Below are positions 24,333 to 33,706 of a stretch of DNA of 64,000 bases, in pieces (position 1 is the stretch's first letter; each line of letters opens with the position of its first letter). This DNA comes from an uncultured Clostridia bacterium. Its GTDB lineage: Bacteria > Bacillota > Clostridia > Oscillospirales > Acutalibacteraceae. The notes under the pieces are model-generated. The model did not search any database. It was not told where the DNA came from and worked only from the letters and a program-made list of their open reading frames with translations. The position numbers and the translations under genes are program-made. The DNA lies in contig CAKNOA010000003.1 in assembly GCA_930990065.1 (NCBI GenBank), positions 1 to 64,000 of the forward strand. The letters run 5' to 3'.

Positions 24333-26852
24333 ATGCAGCATCTATCAAACGGGGCGGTCCGCCGCCGTTTTCGAGATAACAGCTACCTGCACGCCTTTTT
24401 GTTGGGGCTGATGATGTCGTTCGTTGTCTTTCTGCCCTTTGTGGTGGTGGATAACGGCCTATTTTTGTATTACGGGGACTTTAACGTCCAACAGGTCTCC
24501 TTTTATCAGTTGTGCCACGATGCGATTCGCAACGGAGAATGGGGTTGGAGCCACCTGACCGATTTGGGGGCCAACTTCATCGGTTCCTATTCGTTTTATT
24601 TGCTGGGGAGCCCGTTTTTCTGGCTCACGATTCCATTCCCCAGTGAAGCGGTCCCGTATCTAATGGCGCCGCTGCTGGTATTAAAATTCGCCTGTGCCAC
24701 TTTAACGGGGTATATCTATCTGCGCCGGTATGCAAAAACCGATACCCTCGGACTTGTGGGCGCTATTTTGTACGCCTTTTCCGGCTTTTCTTCTTATAAT
24801 GTCTTTTTTAACCATTTTCATGAAGTCATTGTTTTCTTCCCCCTGCTGATCTGGGCCATGGATGAATACATGGAAAAACGCCGCCGCGGCATTTTTGCCT
24901 TGATGGTCTTTGCCTGTTGCTTTGTGAATTACTACTTCTTCACCGGTATGGTTACATTCTGCATTCTGTACTGGCTCATCCGCATGTTTGCTCATTCCTG
25001 GCAGCCCATCAGTGTGAAAGACTTTCTGCTGCTCTTATTCGAAGCGGTACTGGGCGTTGGCATGGCCTGTGTACTGCTTATTCCTTCGTGTTTGTGCGTG
25101 CTGCAAAACAACCGGGTCAACAATCACACCGACGGATGGAACGCACTGCTTTACGACCGCAACCAGCGGTATATTCACATTTTGCAGTGCCTGTTCTTCC
25201 CGCCGGACATCCCCGCCCGTCCGAACTTTACGGTGGATTCCGGCAGCAAGTGGTCGTCTTTGGGGGCGTACCTACCCATGTTCGGCATGACCGGCGTGAT
25301 TGCCTGGCTACAGGTACGGCGCCACCACTGGGTCAAACGTATGCTGGCGCTTCTATTCGTCATGGCCATGGTACCGGTACTCAACTCCATGTTCCAGCTG
25401 ATGGTCAGTTCGTATTACGCCCGGTGGTTCTACATGCTCACCCTGATGATGGCCTTAGCCACGGTGGAAGCGCTGCAAAACAGCCGGGTCGACTGGAAGC
25501 GCGCCATTAAATGGAACACTCTGATTGTCACCATTTTTGCCGCTACCATCGGGCTTATGCCCGAAACCACCGTCACCGAAGACGCCACCTATGTTACCTA
25601 TGGCCTGGAAGATTACCCGGCCCGGTTGTGGAGCTACCTGGCGATTACGTTGCTGGGCATTGCCGCTGTGGCGCTTATTCTGCGGTGGCGCCACCGTGAT
25701 CCAAAAAGATTCCAACAGCTGCTCCTACGTATGACGGCCGGGTTCGGGGTTGTGTGCACCCTGTTTATTTTGCTCACCGGCAAAACCCAGACCAGCGATC
25801 CCCATACGCACCTGATCCCGTACAATATTAACGGCGGCGATAATCTGTCCCTATCCGACGACCTGGATGTGTGCCGCAGCGACTTTTACGGGGCGGTGGA
25901 CAATGCCGGTATGTTCTGGCAAATCCCAACCATCCAGTGCTTCCACAGTATTGTGCCCGGTTCCGTGATGAATTTTTACAACAGTATCGGTGTCGCCCGG
26001 GATGTGGCGTCCCGCCCGGATATCACCCATTACGCCTTGCGGGGATTGACTTCGTGCAAGTATCTATTTGACGACGACGGCAATTCCGACGATTTTGGCG
26101 ACATCAGCACCGGAGAAAACACCCAAATGCCGGGTTGGTCGTATGTAGGGCACCAGAACGGGTATTATATTTGGCAAAATGATTATTACATCCCCATGGG
26201 CTTTTCCTATGATTTTTATATCACCCAGGAACAATATGAAGCCCTGTCGGAAAGTGCCCGGGAAAGCATTCTGCTGCACTGTCTGGTGCTGTCGGATGAA
26301 CAGATCGATACTTATGGCGATCTGCTGTCCCACATGAGCAACGCCTACTCCCTTTCCTGGGACGAAAACCAATATAAAATCGACTGTGAAGACCGGGCCA
26401 AAACATCTTGTTCGTCGTTTGCCTACACCACGTCCGGCTTTACGGCCGTTTCCACTGGAGACAAAGAACGGCTGGTCTTTTTCAGCGTGCCGTATGAAGA
26501 AGGTTGGAGCGCCACGGTAAACGGCGAACCTGTACAAGTCGAACAGGTCAGCGTGGGCTTTATGGCCGTAAAGGTGCCCGCCGGAGAAAGCAACATTGTG
26601 TTTACCTACGAAACGCCGGGGCTGAAAATCGGGGCCCTGATCACCCTGATTTCCGTTATATTGCTGGCCTTGTATCTGCTGGCCGCGCGGTTCTTCCGCC
26701 GCCGCCGGGTACCGACTGCTTCCCACTCGCCGTTTACCCCCCGTCCGTTTTCCCACTTTACCCATTTGCACCAAGACGCCCATTTTGACCCCAAGCATCC
26801 CATCTCGGTTAAACCGGAAGACGACCCGCTGGAAAAGGAGGAAGAATCGTGA
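24333..26852 (+). CDS. YfhO-family membrane protein
   Basis: 839 residues with about 12-13 hydrophobic segments in the first 500 residues, a long extracytoplasmic C-terminal domain (about 500-770), a last membrane segment near 773-793, and a basic, proline-rich cytoplasmic tail with many His-Phe pairs (HSPFTPRPFSHFTHL). The opening YYGDFNVQQVSFYQLCHDAIRNGEWGWSHLTDLGANF is characteristic of YfhO, a GT-C-like protein implicated in glycosylation of lipoteichoic acid or similar polymers. ATG 24333 follows AAGGAGGAG. It overlaps the glycosyltransferase gene by 4 bases. Confidence 0.9.
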   Translation: MQHLSNGAVRRRFRDNSYLHAFLLGLMMSFVVFLPFVVVDNGLFLYYGDFNVQQVSFYQLCHDAIRNGEWGWSHLTDLGANFIGSYSFYLLGSPFFWLTIPFPSEAVPYLMAPLLVLKFACATLTGYIYLRRYAKTDTLGLVGAILYAFSGFSSYNVFFNHFHEVIVFFPLLIWAMDEYMEKRRRGIFALMVFACCFVNYYFFTGMVTFCILYWLIRMFAHSWQPISVKDFLLLLFEAVLGVGMACVLLIPSCLCVLQNNRVNNHTDGWNALLYDRNQRYIHILQCLFFPPDIPARPNFTVDSGSKWSSLGAYLPMFGMTGVIAWLQVRRHHWVKRMLALLFVMAMVPVLNSMFQLMVSSYYARWFYMLTLMMALATVEALQNSRVDWKRAIKWNTLIVTIFAATIGLMPETTVTEDATYVTYGLEDYPARLWSYLAITLLGIAAVALILRWRHRDPKRFQQLLLRMTAGFGVVCTLFILLTGKTQTSDPHTHLIPYNINGGDNLSLSDDLDVCRSDFYGAVDNAGMFWQIPTIQCFHSIVPGSVMNFYNSIGVARDVASRPDITHYALRGLTSCKYLFDDDGNSDDFGDISTGENTQMPGWSYVGHQNGYYIWQNDYYIPMGFSYDFYITQEQYEALSESARESILLHCLVLSDEQIDTYGDLLSHMSNAYSLSWDENQYKIDCEDRAKTSCSSFAYTTSGFTAVSTGDKERLVFFSVPYEEGWSATVNGEPVQVEQVSVGFMAVKVPAGESNIVFTYETPGLKIGALITLISVILLALYLLAARFFRRRRVPTASHSPFTPRPFSHFTHLHQDAHFDPKHPISVKPEDDPLEKEEES

Positions 26853-27826
26853 AGGCCCCTATCTTATTTCTGGTGGTACCCTGTTACAATGAACAGGAGG
26901 TGTTGCCCGAAACCAACCGCGTCTTGCTGCAAAAACTTACTGCGATGAAGCAAGACGGATTGTGTGATAAAAAAAGCTGTGTGCTGTATGTAGACGACGG
27001 CAGCCGCGACGAAACCTGGCCGATTATCACCCGTTTGCAGCGGGAAAACCCCACTGTGCAGGGGCTAAAACTCAGCCACAACCGCGGCCACCAAAATGCA
27101 TTGCTGGCCGGCCTCATGACCGCCGCGCAAGAATGCGACTGCGCGATCAGCCTGGACGCCGATTTGCAGGATGACGTGGGCGTGCTGGATCAGTTTGTGG
27201 AAAAATATCTTGACGGCTGCGATGTGGTTTATGGCGTGCGCAACCGCCGGGAAACCGATACCTTCTTTAAACGTACTACCGCCCAGGGCTTTTATAAATT
27301 TATGCGGCTACTGGGGGCGGATGTGGTGTACAACCACGCCGACTACCGCTTGATGAGCCGCCGGGCTTTGGAGGCGCTGGGGCAATACCGGGAAGTGAAC
27401 CTGTTTTTGCGGGGGCTGGTGCCGCTCATCGGTTTTCGCAGTGACTATGTCTACTATGACCGGCATGAACGCTTTGCCGGCGAAAGTAAATATCCGCTGA
27501 AAAAAATGCTGGCCTTTGCCATGGACGGCATCACCTCTTTCAGTGTCAAACCCTTAAAACTCATTTCGCGCCTGGGAATTTTGATCTCGATTCTCAGCAT
27601 TTTCGGTTTGCTTTATGCGCTGATCTCTTGGTGTACCGGTCACGCGGTAGCGGGCTGGACGGCCATTATCTCGAGCATTTGGCTGCTTGGCGGCATTCAA
27701 ATGCTGTGTTTGGGGGTTGTGGGGACGTATATCGGCAAAATTTACAGCGAAGTCAAAGCCCGTCCCCGCTATATCATCGAAGAATACCGGCACCAGGATT
27801 CGGAGGAAAAAGACCATCATGATTGA
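26849..27826 (+). CDS. GT2 polyprenyl-phosphate glycosyltransferase (GtrB/DPM1-like)
   Basis: 325 residues. A GT-A domain with VPCYNEQ (10-16), DDGS (49-52) and DADLQD (103-108) for nucleotide-sugar and metal is followed by two C-terminal membrane segments (about 235-258 and 264-290), the GtrB/CsbB arrangement. It would charge undecaprenyl phosphate with a sugar that the adjacent GT-C-like YfhO protein then transfers outside the cell. Starts at GTG in a GTGA overlap with yfhO and an AAGGAGG site; overlaps the next gene by 8 bases. Confidence 0.92.
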   Translation: MKAPILFLVVPCYNEQEVLPETNRVLLQKLTAMKQDGLCDKKSCVLYVDDGSRDETWPIITRLQRENPTVQGLKLSHNRGHQNALLAGLMTAAQECDCAISLDADLQDDVGVLDQFVEKYLDGCDVVYGVRNRRETDTFFKRTTAQGFYKFMRLLGADVVYNHADYRLMSRRALEALGQYREVNLFLRGLVPLIGFRSDYVYYDRHERFAGESKYPLKKMLAFAMDGITSFSVKPLKLISRLGILISILSIFGLLYALISWCTGHAVAGWTAIISSIWLLGGIQMLCLGVVGTYIGKIYSEVKARPRYIIEEYRHQDSEEKDHHD

Positions 27827-28850
27827 TTTTACCTGTGATTACAGTGAAGGGGCCCATCCGGCCATTTTACAGCGGCTGATGGACACAAATTTTGAGCAGA
27901 CCCCCGGTTACGGCGAAGACGCGTACTGCCAGAGCGCCCGGGAGAAAATCCGCTCCCTGTGCGGCGATGTGGATGTGCATTTTCTGGTCGGCGGCACCCA
28001 GGCCAACCTGACGGTGATCGCCTTTTTGCTCAAGCCCTGGCAGGGGGTTTTGTGTGCCGACACCGGCCATATCAATCAGCACGAAACCGGCGCTGTGGAG
28101 GCCACCGGCCACAAAGTGCTGGCCCTGCCTTCCAAAGACGGAAAAATTACGGCCGCCCAGGTCGAGCAGGCCATGGAGGAACACCGGGCCGATGCCACCC
28201 ACGAACACCGGGTGCAGCCGGGCATGGTGTTTATCGGTTCCCCTACGGAATGCGGTACCGTTTATACCCGGGAGGAACTTTTAGCGCTTTCGAACGTATG
28301 CCGCCGGTATCACTTGCCACTGTATCTGGACGGTGCCCGGCTGGGATACGGCATGGCCGCCGGAAACGACAGCCTGCGGTGGGAGGACCTGACTGCCTGC
28401 TGCGACGTTTTCTACATCGGCGGCACCAAAGTCGGTGCCCTGTTCGGGGAAGCGGTGGTCATCGTGAACCCCGCCTTGCGCACAGACTTTCGGTATATCA
28501 TGAAACAGCGCGGGGCCATGCTGGCCAAAGGGCGGCTATTGGGCCTGCAGTTTGATACCCTGTTTACCGGTCATCTGTACGAGACCATCAGCCGTCACGC
28601 CGTGGAACAGGCCCAGCGTATCCGCTCGGCCTTTTTGGAAAAAGGGATTCCCCTGCTGTTCGACTCCCCCACTAATCAGCAGTTCCCCATTTTGCGCCGG
28701 GAACAGCAAGCGTTCCTCGCCCAGGATTTCTCCTTCTGCTACTGGGAAAAGGTAGACGAAAACCGGGACAGCGTACGCTTTTGCACCAGTTGGGCCACCC
28801 GGGATGAAGATGTAACGGCGCTCATCCACGCCATTGAACAAATGCCGTAA
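27819..28850 (+). CDS. Low-specificity threonine aldolase
   Basis: 343 residues. A PLP enzyme of the beta-eliminating lyase group that cleaves L-threonine or allo-threonine to glycine and acetaldehyde. Lys204 in FYIGGTKVGALFGEA is the PLP lysine, His84 in DTGHINQHETGA the base, and Asp171/Arg174 in LYLDGARLGYG bind the cofactor. I chose ATG 27819 (MIDFTCDYSEGAHPAIL), which follows GGAGG and overlaps the glycosyltransferase end; the longer upstream frame lies inside that gene. Its link to glycosylation genes looks accidental. Confidence 0.92.
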   Translation: MIDFTCDYSEGAHPAILQRLMDTNFEQTPGYGEDAYCQSAREKIRSLCGDVDVHFLVGGTQANLTVIAFLLKPWQGVLCADTGHINQHETGAVEATGHKVLALPSKDGKITAAQVEQAMEEHRADATHEHRVQPGMVFIGSPTECGTVYTREELLALSNVCRRYHLPLYLDGARLGYGMAAGNDSLRWEDLTACCDVFYIGGTKVGALFGEAVVIVNPALRTDFRYIMKQRGAMLAKGRLLGLQFDTLFTGHLYETISRHAVEQAQRIRSAFLEKGIPLLFDSPTNQQFPILRREQQAFLAQDFSFCYWEKVDENRDSVRFCTSWATRDEDVTALIHAIEQMP

Positions 28851-28857
28851 AAAGCGA

Positions 28858-28908
28858 GAAAAAGCCGCGGGGGAAGAGGTTTTACCTCTTCCCCCGCGGC
28901 TTCTCTTT
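28858..28908. terminator. Bidirectional terminator
   Basis: A 17-bp perfect GC-rich stem (AGCCGCGGGGGAAGAGG and complement) with short loop and T-rich ends, between converging genes. Confidence 0.92.
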
Positions 28909-29370
28909 TTATTCACCATACCGGCGCTTATAATACTGGTAAAAACCAATTTTTAACCCGGCTGTTACTAGCAAAACCCCCAGCGCCGTTTCAAATGCCG
29001 CCATATTCACAAATCCCAGCAGGAAGACCGCCGCCATCAAGGCGATAAGCAAAATATCCACCAGCAGCCCGCCGCTTTTTTCGTGAATCAGCTGCCGCCT
29101 TTCATCATAATATTGCAGCGTTTCTTCTTCCATCCGCAGCCGGTTTTTGCGCAGGTTCCGGTAGTGGCATAGACGCACAATCACAAAAACCAGCCCGCCA
29201 AAATAGACCATACGCGTCACATCTTCCGCTAAACTTGTCTGTTCCCGGCTGCTAAGGAAAATCGTCCCGCTGCCTTCCCCGACTACGACCATGGCGATGA
29301 GCAGGAGAATCAGCCCCACCCATAAAATCACAATTTTCTTCCGAATCCAGGGTTCCGTATGTTGCGCCAT
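28909..29370 (-). CDS. Small membrane protein paired with an XRE regulator
   Basis: 153 residues with four likely membrane segments (about 13-31, 54-71, 103-119, 124-143) and a charged cytoplasmic stretch between the second and third (YRNLRKNRLRMEEETLQYYDERRQLIHEKSGG). It begins one base after the stop codon of the XRE gene, with GAAGGAG inside that gene, so translation is probably coupled. Such two-gene HTH plus four-helix membrane modules are widespread in Bacillota without a clear function. A sensor or anti-regulator role is inferred only from pairing. Confidence 0.78.
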   Translation of the reverse strand: MAQHTEPWIRKKIVILWVGLILLLIAMVVVGEGSGTIFLSSREQTSLAEDVTRMVYFGGLVFVIVRLCHYRNLRKNRLRMEEETLQYYDERRQLIHEKSGGLLVDILLIALMAAVFLLGFVNMAAFETALGVLLVTAGLKIGFYQYYKRRYGE

Positions 29371-29371
29371 C

Positions 29372-29590
29372 TTACTTCACTCCTTCCTCTAGCCAGAAAA
29401 GCTCCTCCACCGTCACGCCAAAATACCGGGCCAGCCGCAGCGCCAGGGGCAGGGACGCCGTATACTTGCCCACTTCAATCGAGGTGATCGTCTGCCTTGT
29501 CGTGCCCACCCCCCGGGCTACTTCTTCCTGCGACAGGCCCCGGGCTTTGCGCAGCTCCCGGAGCTTATTATCTACATGGATTTCCTGCAC
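29372..29590 (-). CDS. XRE/Cro-CI family transcriptional regulator
   Basis: 72 residues, nearly all one helix-turn-helix domain: LRELRKARGLSQEEVARGVGTTRQTITSIEVGKY is the HTH, and ALRLARYFGVTVEELFWLEE its closing helices. GTG 29590 lies 7 bases after AAGGAGGG; an ATG 21 bases further upstream sits on the ribosome site and is unlikely. The promoter is covered by a double palindrome (29603-29674), so it probably represses itself and the downstream membrane gene. Confidence 0.9.
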   Translation of the reverse strand: MQEIHVDNKLRELRKARGLSQEEVARGVGTTRQTITSIEVGKYTASLPLALRLARYFGVTVEELFWLEEGVK

Positions 29591-29602
29591 CGGTATCCCT
29601 CC

Positions 29603-29674
29603 TTTTTGCAAAGCTTACTTTACATTTTCAGTATAGATGCTTTCTTCGAAAATGTCAAGTTCACTTTGCAAAAA
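29603..29674 (-). promoter_or_regulatory. XRE operon promoter inside two co-centred palindromes
   Basis: On the minus strand TTGACA (29658-29653), 17 bases, TATACT (29635-29630). An inner inverted repeat ACATTTTC/GAAAATGT (29622-29629, 29648-29655) and an outer 11-bp repeat TTTTTGCAAAG/CTTTGCAAAAA (29603-29613, 29664-29674) share exactly the same centre, 29638.5. This fits two operator pairs for the regulator encoded downstream. Confidence 0.82.
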
Positions 29675-29680
29675 AGGCAA

Positions 29681-29717
29681 AAAGAAAGCCCTGACCAATT
29701 GGCCAGGGCTCTTTTTT
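29681..29717. terminator. Terminator of ilvD
   Basis: AGCCCTG/CAGGGCT stem with inner ACC/GGC and loop AATT; T-runs on both strands' exits. Confidence 0.85.
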
Positions 29718-29731
29718 ATACGGTACCAGAA

Positions 29732-31408
29732 TTATTCTTCGTCCGGCACTTTCAAAATAGCGCCGGTATTGCCCGACGTCACCAACGCGGCGTACCGGCT
29801 CAGGTACCCGGTCGTGATACGGGGCTTGCGGGGCTTCCAGGCCGCCCGGCGGCGGGCCAGTTCTTCCTCGCTGACTTTCATATTGATGGTATTGGCCATA
29901 ATGTCGATCGCAATAATGTCGCCCTCTTCCACCAAGGCAATGGGACCGCCTACTGCCGCTTCCGGCGACACATGGCCGATGGCCGCCCCCCGGGTCGCGC
30001 CGGAAAAGCGTCCGTCGGTGATCAGCGCCACGGTGCTGCCCAGGCCACGGCCCATAATAGCCGACGTGGGGTTGAGCATTTCACGCATACCGGGGCCTCC
30101 CTTGGGCCCTTCGTACCGGATCACAACCACATCGCCGTCGTGGATTTCGCCGCCCATAATGGCTTTCATGGCGTCTTCTTCACAGTCATACACCCGGGCC
30201 GGGCCTTCGTGCACCAGCATTTCGGGGGCTACGGCGGCGCGTTTTACAACGCAGCTGTCCGGTGCCAAGTTGCCCCGCAGCACGGCGATCCCGCCGGTCT
30301 TGCTGTAAGCCGTTTCGGGGGTACGGATCACGTCGGGGTTCTTGTTGACTACGTCCTGCAGGTTTTCGGCAATGGTCTTGCCCGTGCAGGTCATCAAGCT
30401 GGTATCCAGCAGGCCCAGCTTGTCGATTTCTTTCATCACGGCAGGAATTCCACCGGCTTCGTTGAGGTCTTCCACATAGTGGTGGCCGGTAGGCGCCAGG
30501 TGGCACAGGTTGGGGGTCTTGTCGCTGATGGCGTTGGCAATATCCACATTCAGTTCCACCCCGGCTTCATGGGCAATCGCGGGCAGGTGCAGCATGGAGT
30601 TGGTGGAGCACCCCAGCGCCATATCCATGGTCAGCGCATTGCGGAACGCGGCTTCGGTCATGATGTCCCGGGGACGGATGTTCCGGCGCAGCAGTTCCAT
30701 GACCTGCATACCGGCTTTTTTGGCCAAGCGGATGCGTTCGCTATATACAGCGGGAATCGTACCGTTGCCCGGCAGCCCCATACCCAGCACTTCCGTCAGG
30801 CAGTTCATGGAGTTGGCCGTGTACATGCCACTGCAGCTGCCGCAGGTGGGGCAGGTGTGTTCTTCGTATTCATGCAGCTCTTTTTCGCCGATCTTCCCGG
30901 CGGCATAAGCCCCTACGGCTTCGGAAGCACCGGAAAAGCTGGTACGGCAGCCGTTGACCCGGCCGGCCAGCATGGGGCCGCCCGAAACAAAGATGGTGGG
31001 CAAATTCAGCCGTGCCGCCGCCATCAGCAGCCCGGGTACGTTTTTATCGCAGTTGGGCACCATGACCAGCGCGTCAAACCCGTGGGCCAGCGCCATGCAT
31101 TCGGTGCTGTCGGCAATCAGATCCCGGGTAACCAGGGAGTATTTCATGCCCGCATGGCCCATAGCGATGCCATCGCACACGGCAATGGCCGGGAATACAA
31201 TGGGGGTACCGCCTGCCATGGCGACGCCCATTTTGACGGCTTCCACTACTTTGTCAATATTCATGTGGCCCGGTACGATTTCGTTCTGGGAACTGACAAT
31301 CCCCACCAGCGGCCGGCGAATCTCTTCATCGGTAAACCCCAGAGCTTTAAACAGTGCCCGATGGGGGGTATTTTCGGGCCCCTGCAAAATGCTTTCACTT
31401 TTCAGCAT
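29732..31408 (-). CDS. ilvD: Dihydroxy-acid dehydratase
   Basis: 558 residues. Dehydrates 2,3-dihydroxy-isovalerate and -methylvalerate in valine, leucine and isoleucine synthesis. Iron-sulfur ligands are in [14 protein letters not shown] (Cys120) and [16 protein letters not shown] (Cys192). The IVPGHMN segment matches the class with PGH rather than PCN, associated with a [4Fe-4S] cluster. Start ATG 31408 follows AAGGAGG; an upstream extension of the frame crosses the ribosome site. Single gene with its own promoter, away from other ilv genes. Confidence 0.96.
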   Translation of the reverse strand: MLKSESILQGPENTPHRALFKALGFTDEEIRRPLVGIVSSQNEIVPGHMNIDKVVEAVKMGVAMAGGTPIVFPAIAVCDGIAMGHAGMKYSLVTRDLIADSTECMALAHGFDALVMVPNCDKNVPGLLMAAARLNLPTIFVSGGPMLAGRVNGCRTSFSGASEAVGAYAAGKIGEKELHEYEEHTCPTCGSCSGMYTANSMNCLTEVLGMGLPGNGTIPAVYSERIRLAKKAGMQVMELLRRNIRPRDIMTEAAFRNALTMDMALGCSTNSMLHLPAIAHEAGVELNVDIANAISDKTPNLCHLAPTGHHYVEDLNEAGGIPAVMKEIDKLGLLDTSLMTCTGKTIAENLQDVVNKNPDVIRTPETAYSKTGGIAVLRGNLAPDSCVVKRAAVAPEMLVHEGPARVYDCEEDAMKAIMGGEIHDGDVVVIRYEGPKGGPGMREMLNPTSAIMGRGLGSTVALITDGRFSGATRGAAIGHVSPEAAVGGPIALVEEGDIIAIDIMANTINMKVSEEELARRRAAWKPRKPRITTGYLSRYAALVTSGNTGAILKVPDEE

Positions 31409-31491
31409 GGCATGCTTCCTCCTTACTGACACGCCGGTCCGGTTTTGCCCGCCAGGGCCCCGCGATCTGCCGTGTTCATTCGTTTTTTTCA

Positions 31492-31532
31492 ATTATAAAA
31501 GCGCACCCGCCTTCTGTCAAGAAAGCGGGTGC
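31492..31532 (-). promoter_or_regulatory. ilvD promoter with inverted repeat across the -35 box
   Basis: Minus strand TTGACA (31520-31515), 17 bases, TATAAT (31497-31492). An 8-bp inverted repeat (GCACCCGC 31503-31510, GCGGGTGC 31525-31532) places the -35 box in its loop and is followed by a short T-run. It may be an operator, or the terminator of ribU overlapping the ilvD promoter. Confidence 0.75.
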
Positions 31533-31599
31533 AAAGGAAAGACCGATTTTTCACAACCAGCCGGTTTTTTGTGGAAAACTTTTTTGCTGCGCTACAGGT

Positions 31600-32214
31600 T
31601 TACTTTTTCCCCATTTCCCGGCGGGTCCCTTTAATGAGCGGCGAAATGTGTTTATACAGAAGGAACGTGAGCAGCACGTCGCACAGCCCTTTGAACAGGG
31701 TAAAGGGCATATTAAAGACCACCAGGGCCTGCAACAGGTCATTGACCCAAGGGAGCAGGGCCTGGTACATGCCCATAATCACATCCATGGGCATTAGCAG
31801 CGAATACGCCGGATATACCAGAAAGTAGTTTGTCGCAATACTGCCCACGGCCATAGCCACAGCCCCGATTAGCGAAGCCGCCAGGGCGCCTTTGCGGGTT
31901 TTCCATTTATTGTAGATCAGCCCCGCCGGTACCACGAACAGGCACCCCAAAATAAAGTTGCTCAGTTCGCCTACTCCGGCCGTGGTCGTATTCATTAAGT
32001 TAATCAGGTTTTTCACCAGGCATACCACGACCCCGGATAGCGGCCCCATGGAAAAGGAAGCGATCAGCGCCGGCAATTCGGAAAAGTCCAGTTTCAAATA
32101 ACTGGGGACCAGCGGAATCCCAAAACTCAGGAACATCAGCACGGTTGCCACCGCCGCCAACATGGCCGTCATGACCAGTTTGCGCACACGGATTTTACTT
32201 TTTTCACTTTGCAT
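31600..32214 (-). CDS. ribU: Riboflavin ECF transporter S component
   Basis: 204 residues with about six membrane segments. The RibU pattern is visible in KLVMTAMLAAVATVLMFLSFGIPLVPSYLKLDFSELPALIASFSMGPLSGV and in KNLINLMNTTTAGVGELSNFILG. It binds riboflavin outside and shares a general ECF energising module (EcfAA'T); the ECF genes at the window's right end have their own S component. The FMN riboswitch and terminator upstream confirm the assignment. A membrane segment starts near residue 12 after a basic N-terminus. Confidence 0.94.
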   Translation of the reverse strand: MQSEKSKIRVRKLVMTAMLAAVATVLMFLSFGIPLVPSYLKLDFSELPALIASFSMGPLSGVVVCLVKNLINLMNTTTAGVGELSNFILGCLFVVPAGLIYNKWKTRKGALAASLIGAVAMAVGSIATNYFLVYPAYSLLMPMDVIMGMYQALLPWVNDLLQALVVFNMPFTLFKGLCDVLLTFLLYKHISPLIKGTRREMGKK

Positions 32215-32274
32215 ACTCGGAAAACTCCTTTGACAGGTAGATTTTCTTCGGAGTCTGTCCTGTGGAAAAGGCCG

Positions 32275-32312
32275 AAAAAAGCCCCGGACCGAAACATCGA
32301 TCCGGGGCTTTG
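32275..32312 (-). terminator. FMN-riboswitch-controlled terminator
   Basis: GCCCCGGA/TCCGGGGC with six U residues on the minus strand, between the aptamer and ribU. Confidence 0.88.
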
Positions 32313-32410
32313 CATGTAAAGAAAAGGGCCGGCTGCTTTATAAAAGAGCAACCGTTTCTGCGCCGGGATTTTCCACGGCGTCCAATCAAAAAGACGGCAC
32401 ACACAGAATT

Positions 32411-32539
32411 TTCTTCTCTCATCCAGACTGTCACTGTCGGCCCCGGAAATTCACCGGGTCGGCCCTTTTCCCAAGTAAAACCGGAAAAAAGGTTCGCGGG
32501 CTCTACCGCCGGTAAGGAATTACACCTTGCCCCGAAGAT
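32411..32539 (-). ncRNA. FMN riboswitch (RFN element)
   Basis: Read on the minus strand the conserved blocks are all present: UCUUCGGGGCAAGGUG, AAUUCC, ACCGGCGGUA, the inner GGGCCGAC/GGUGAAUUUCCGGGGCCGACAG pattern and the closing AGUCUGGAUGAGAGAAGA. P1 closes with UCUUC/GAAGA. With the downstream terminator it should switch ribU off when FMN is abundant. Confidence 0.97.
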
Positions 32540-32551
32540 TTTTCGTGTTCT

Positions 32552-32580
32552 ATTCTATGCGCCTTTTGACGGTTTGTCAA
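32552..32580 (-). promoter_or_regulatory. Promoter of the ribU leader
   Basis: Minus strand TTGACA (32580-32575), 17 bases, TAGAAT (32557-32552). It begins only 5 bases downstream of the isomerase stop codon region. Confidence 0.75.
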
Positions 32581-32584
32581 GGTT

Positions 32585-33415
32585 TTACCAACCCTGTTTT
32601 TTCAAATAGTCGCGGCTCATGGCAATGGCTTCCATGGGCGGACGTTCATCGGACACATCCTGCTCCACCACAACCCACTGGGCCCCGGCATCGATAGCCG
32701 CCTGCAAAATCGCGGGAATATCCTGCTGGCCGTACCCCACCGGGCGGAAACCGAAGACTTTTTCTTTCTTTTCTTCGCCGTCTTCGCTCTTTACGCCGAT
32801 GAGTTCATACATTTTGCCGGTATTACCCTCTTTTTTCCAGAAGTCCTTTAGGTGCACAATGGGGGCACGGCCCGTATATTTGCGCACATACTCGGCCGGG
32901 TTTTCGCCCGCCACATTGACCCAGCAGGTGTCAATTTCGGTCTGCAGGTGGTCCGGCCCGATGGTCTTATACAGATAATCCAGCGCATACATCCCATCGA
33001 TTTTGGTCTGGAATTCAAAATCATGGTTATGATACATCAGTGTGATACCATGACGGTGGCAGCAAGCCCCGATGGCATCGATGTTTTTCACCACGTCCGG
33101 GAATGCGTCCGTTCCGGGCCGGTATTCCGGCATCAGATACGGCACGGCAATAAACTTGCAGCCGATGGTTTCGTAATCCGACACGGTTTTTTCCATATCG
33201 GCCACCAGGTCCACATACGGCACATGGGCCGACAGCGCGACCAAACCGGCCTCTCGAATGGCGTCCCGCACTTCTTCGGGCGTATGGCCGTACAACCCGG
33301 CCAGTTCCACACCGTCATATCCCATTTCTTTAATCTTCTTCATCGTGCCGGCAAAATCCTTTTCGGCATCGCCCCGCACCGAATAAACCTGTACCCCGAC
33401 GGGTAATGTTTTCAT
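32585..33415 (-). CDS. Sugar phosphate isomerase/epimerase (AP endonuclease 2-like TIM barrel)
   Basis: 276 residues of the xylose-isomerase-like TIM-barrel superfamily: GVQVYSVRGDAEKDFAGTMKKIKEMGYDGVELAGLYGHTPEEV at the start, MYHNHDFEFQ, EIDTCWVNVAGENP and HLKDF supply the usual metal-binding Glu/His/Asp set (Asp and His in TEIDTCW and IVHLKDF). Relatives include IolE, IolI and hydroxypyruvate isomerase; the exact substrate is open. ATG 33415 follows AAAGGAGGAAA. Monocistronic, with a clear promoter. Confidence 0.88.
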   Translation of the reverse strand: MKTLPVGVQVYSVRGDAEKDFAGTMKKIKEMGYDGVELAGLYGHTPEEVRDAIREAGLVALSAHVPYVDLVADMEKTVSDYETIGCKFIAVPYLMPEYRPGTDAFPDVVKNIDAIGACCHRHGITLMYHNHDFEFQTKIDGMYALDYLYKTIGPDHLQTEIDTCWVNVAGENPAEYVRKYTGRAPIVHLKDFWKKEGNTGKMYELIGVKSEDGEEKKEKVFGFRPVGYGQQDIPAILQAAIDAGAQWVVVEQDVSDERPPMEAIAMSRDYLKKQGW

Positions 33416-33491
33416 GGTTATTTCCTCCTTTAAAAGCTGTACCATACATCTTTGGGCCCATCCAAAAATCATGCACCCTTAGTCCGTTTCC

Positions 33492-33520
33492 ATTATAGCG
33501 AATGAGCACAGAAGACACAA
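33492..33520 (-). promoter_or_regulatory. Promoter of the isomerase gene
   Basis: Minus strand TTGTGT (33520-33515), 17 bases, TATAAT (33497-33492). Confidence 0.7.
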
Positions 33521-33580
33521 GCATTTTTTTACATATGCGGTTTTTTTATTCGATTTTCCCAAATCAATAGGGAATTTTCC

Positions 33581-33609
33581 TTTACAATTCATTTTAAAAC
33601 TGATATAAT
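33581..33609 (+). promoter_or_regulatory. Promoter of the HxlR gene
   Basis: TTTACA (33581-33586), 17 bases, TATAAT (33604-33609). Confidence 0.72.
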
Positions 33610-33706
33610 CAATTTATAAATGAAAAAGAAAGCGCTCTACGGCTGCTTTTCCACGGACAGGCTGCGATTTTCGCAGCTTCTTATTTATTAAAGGACAAAT
33701 ACGCTT

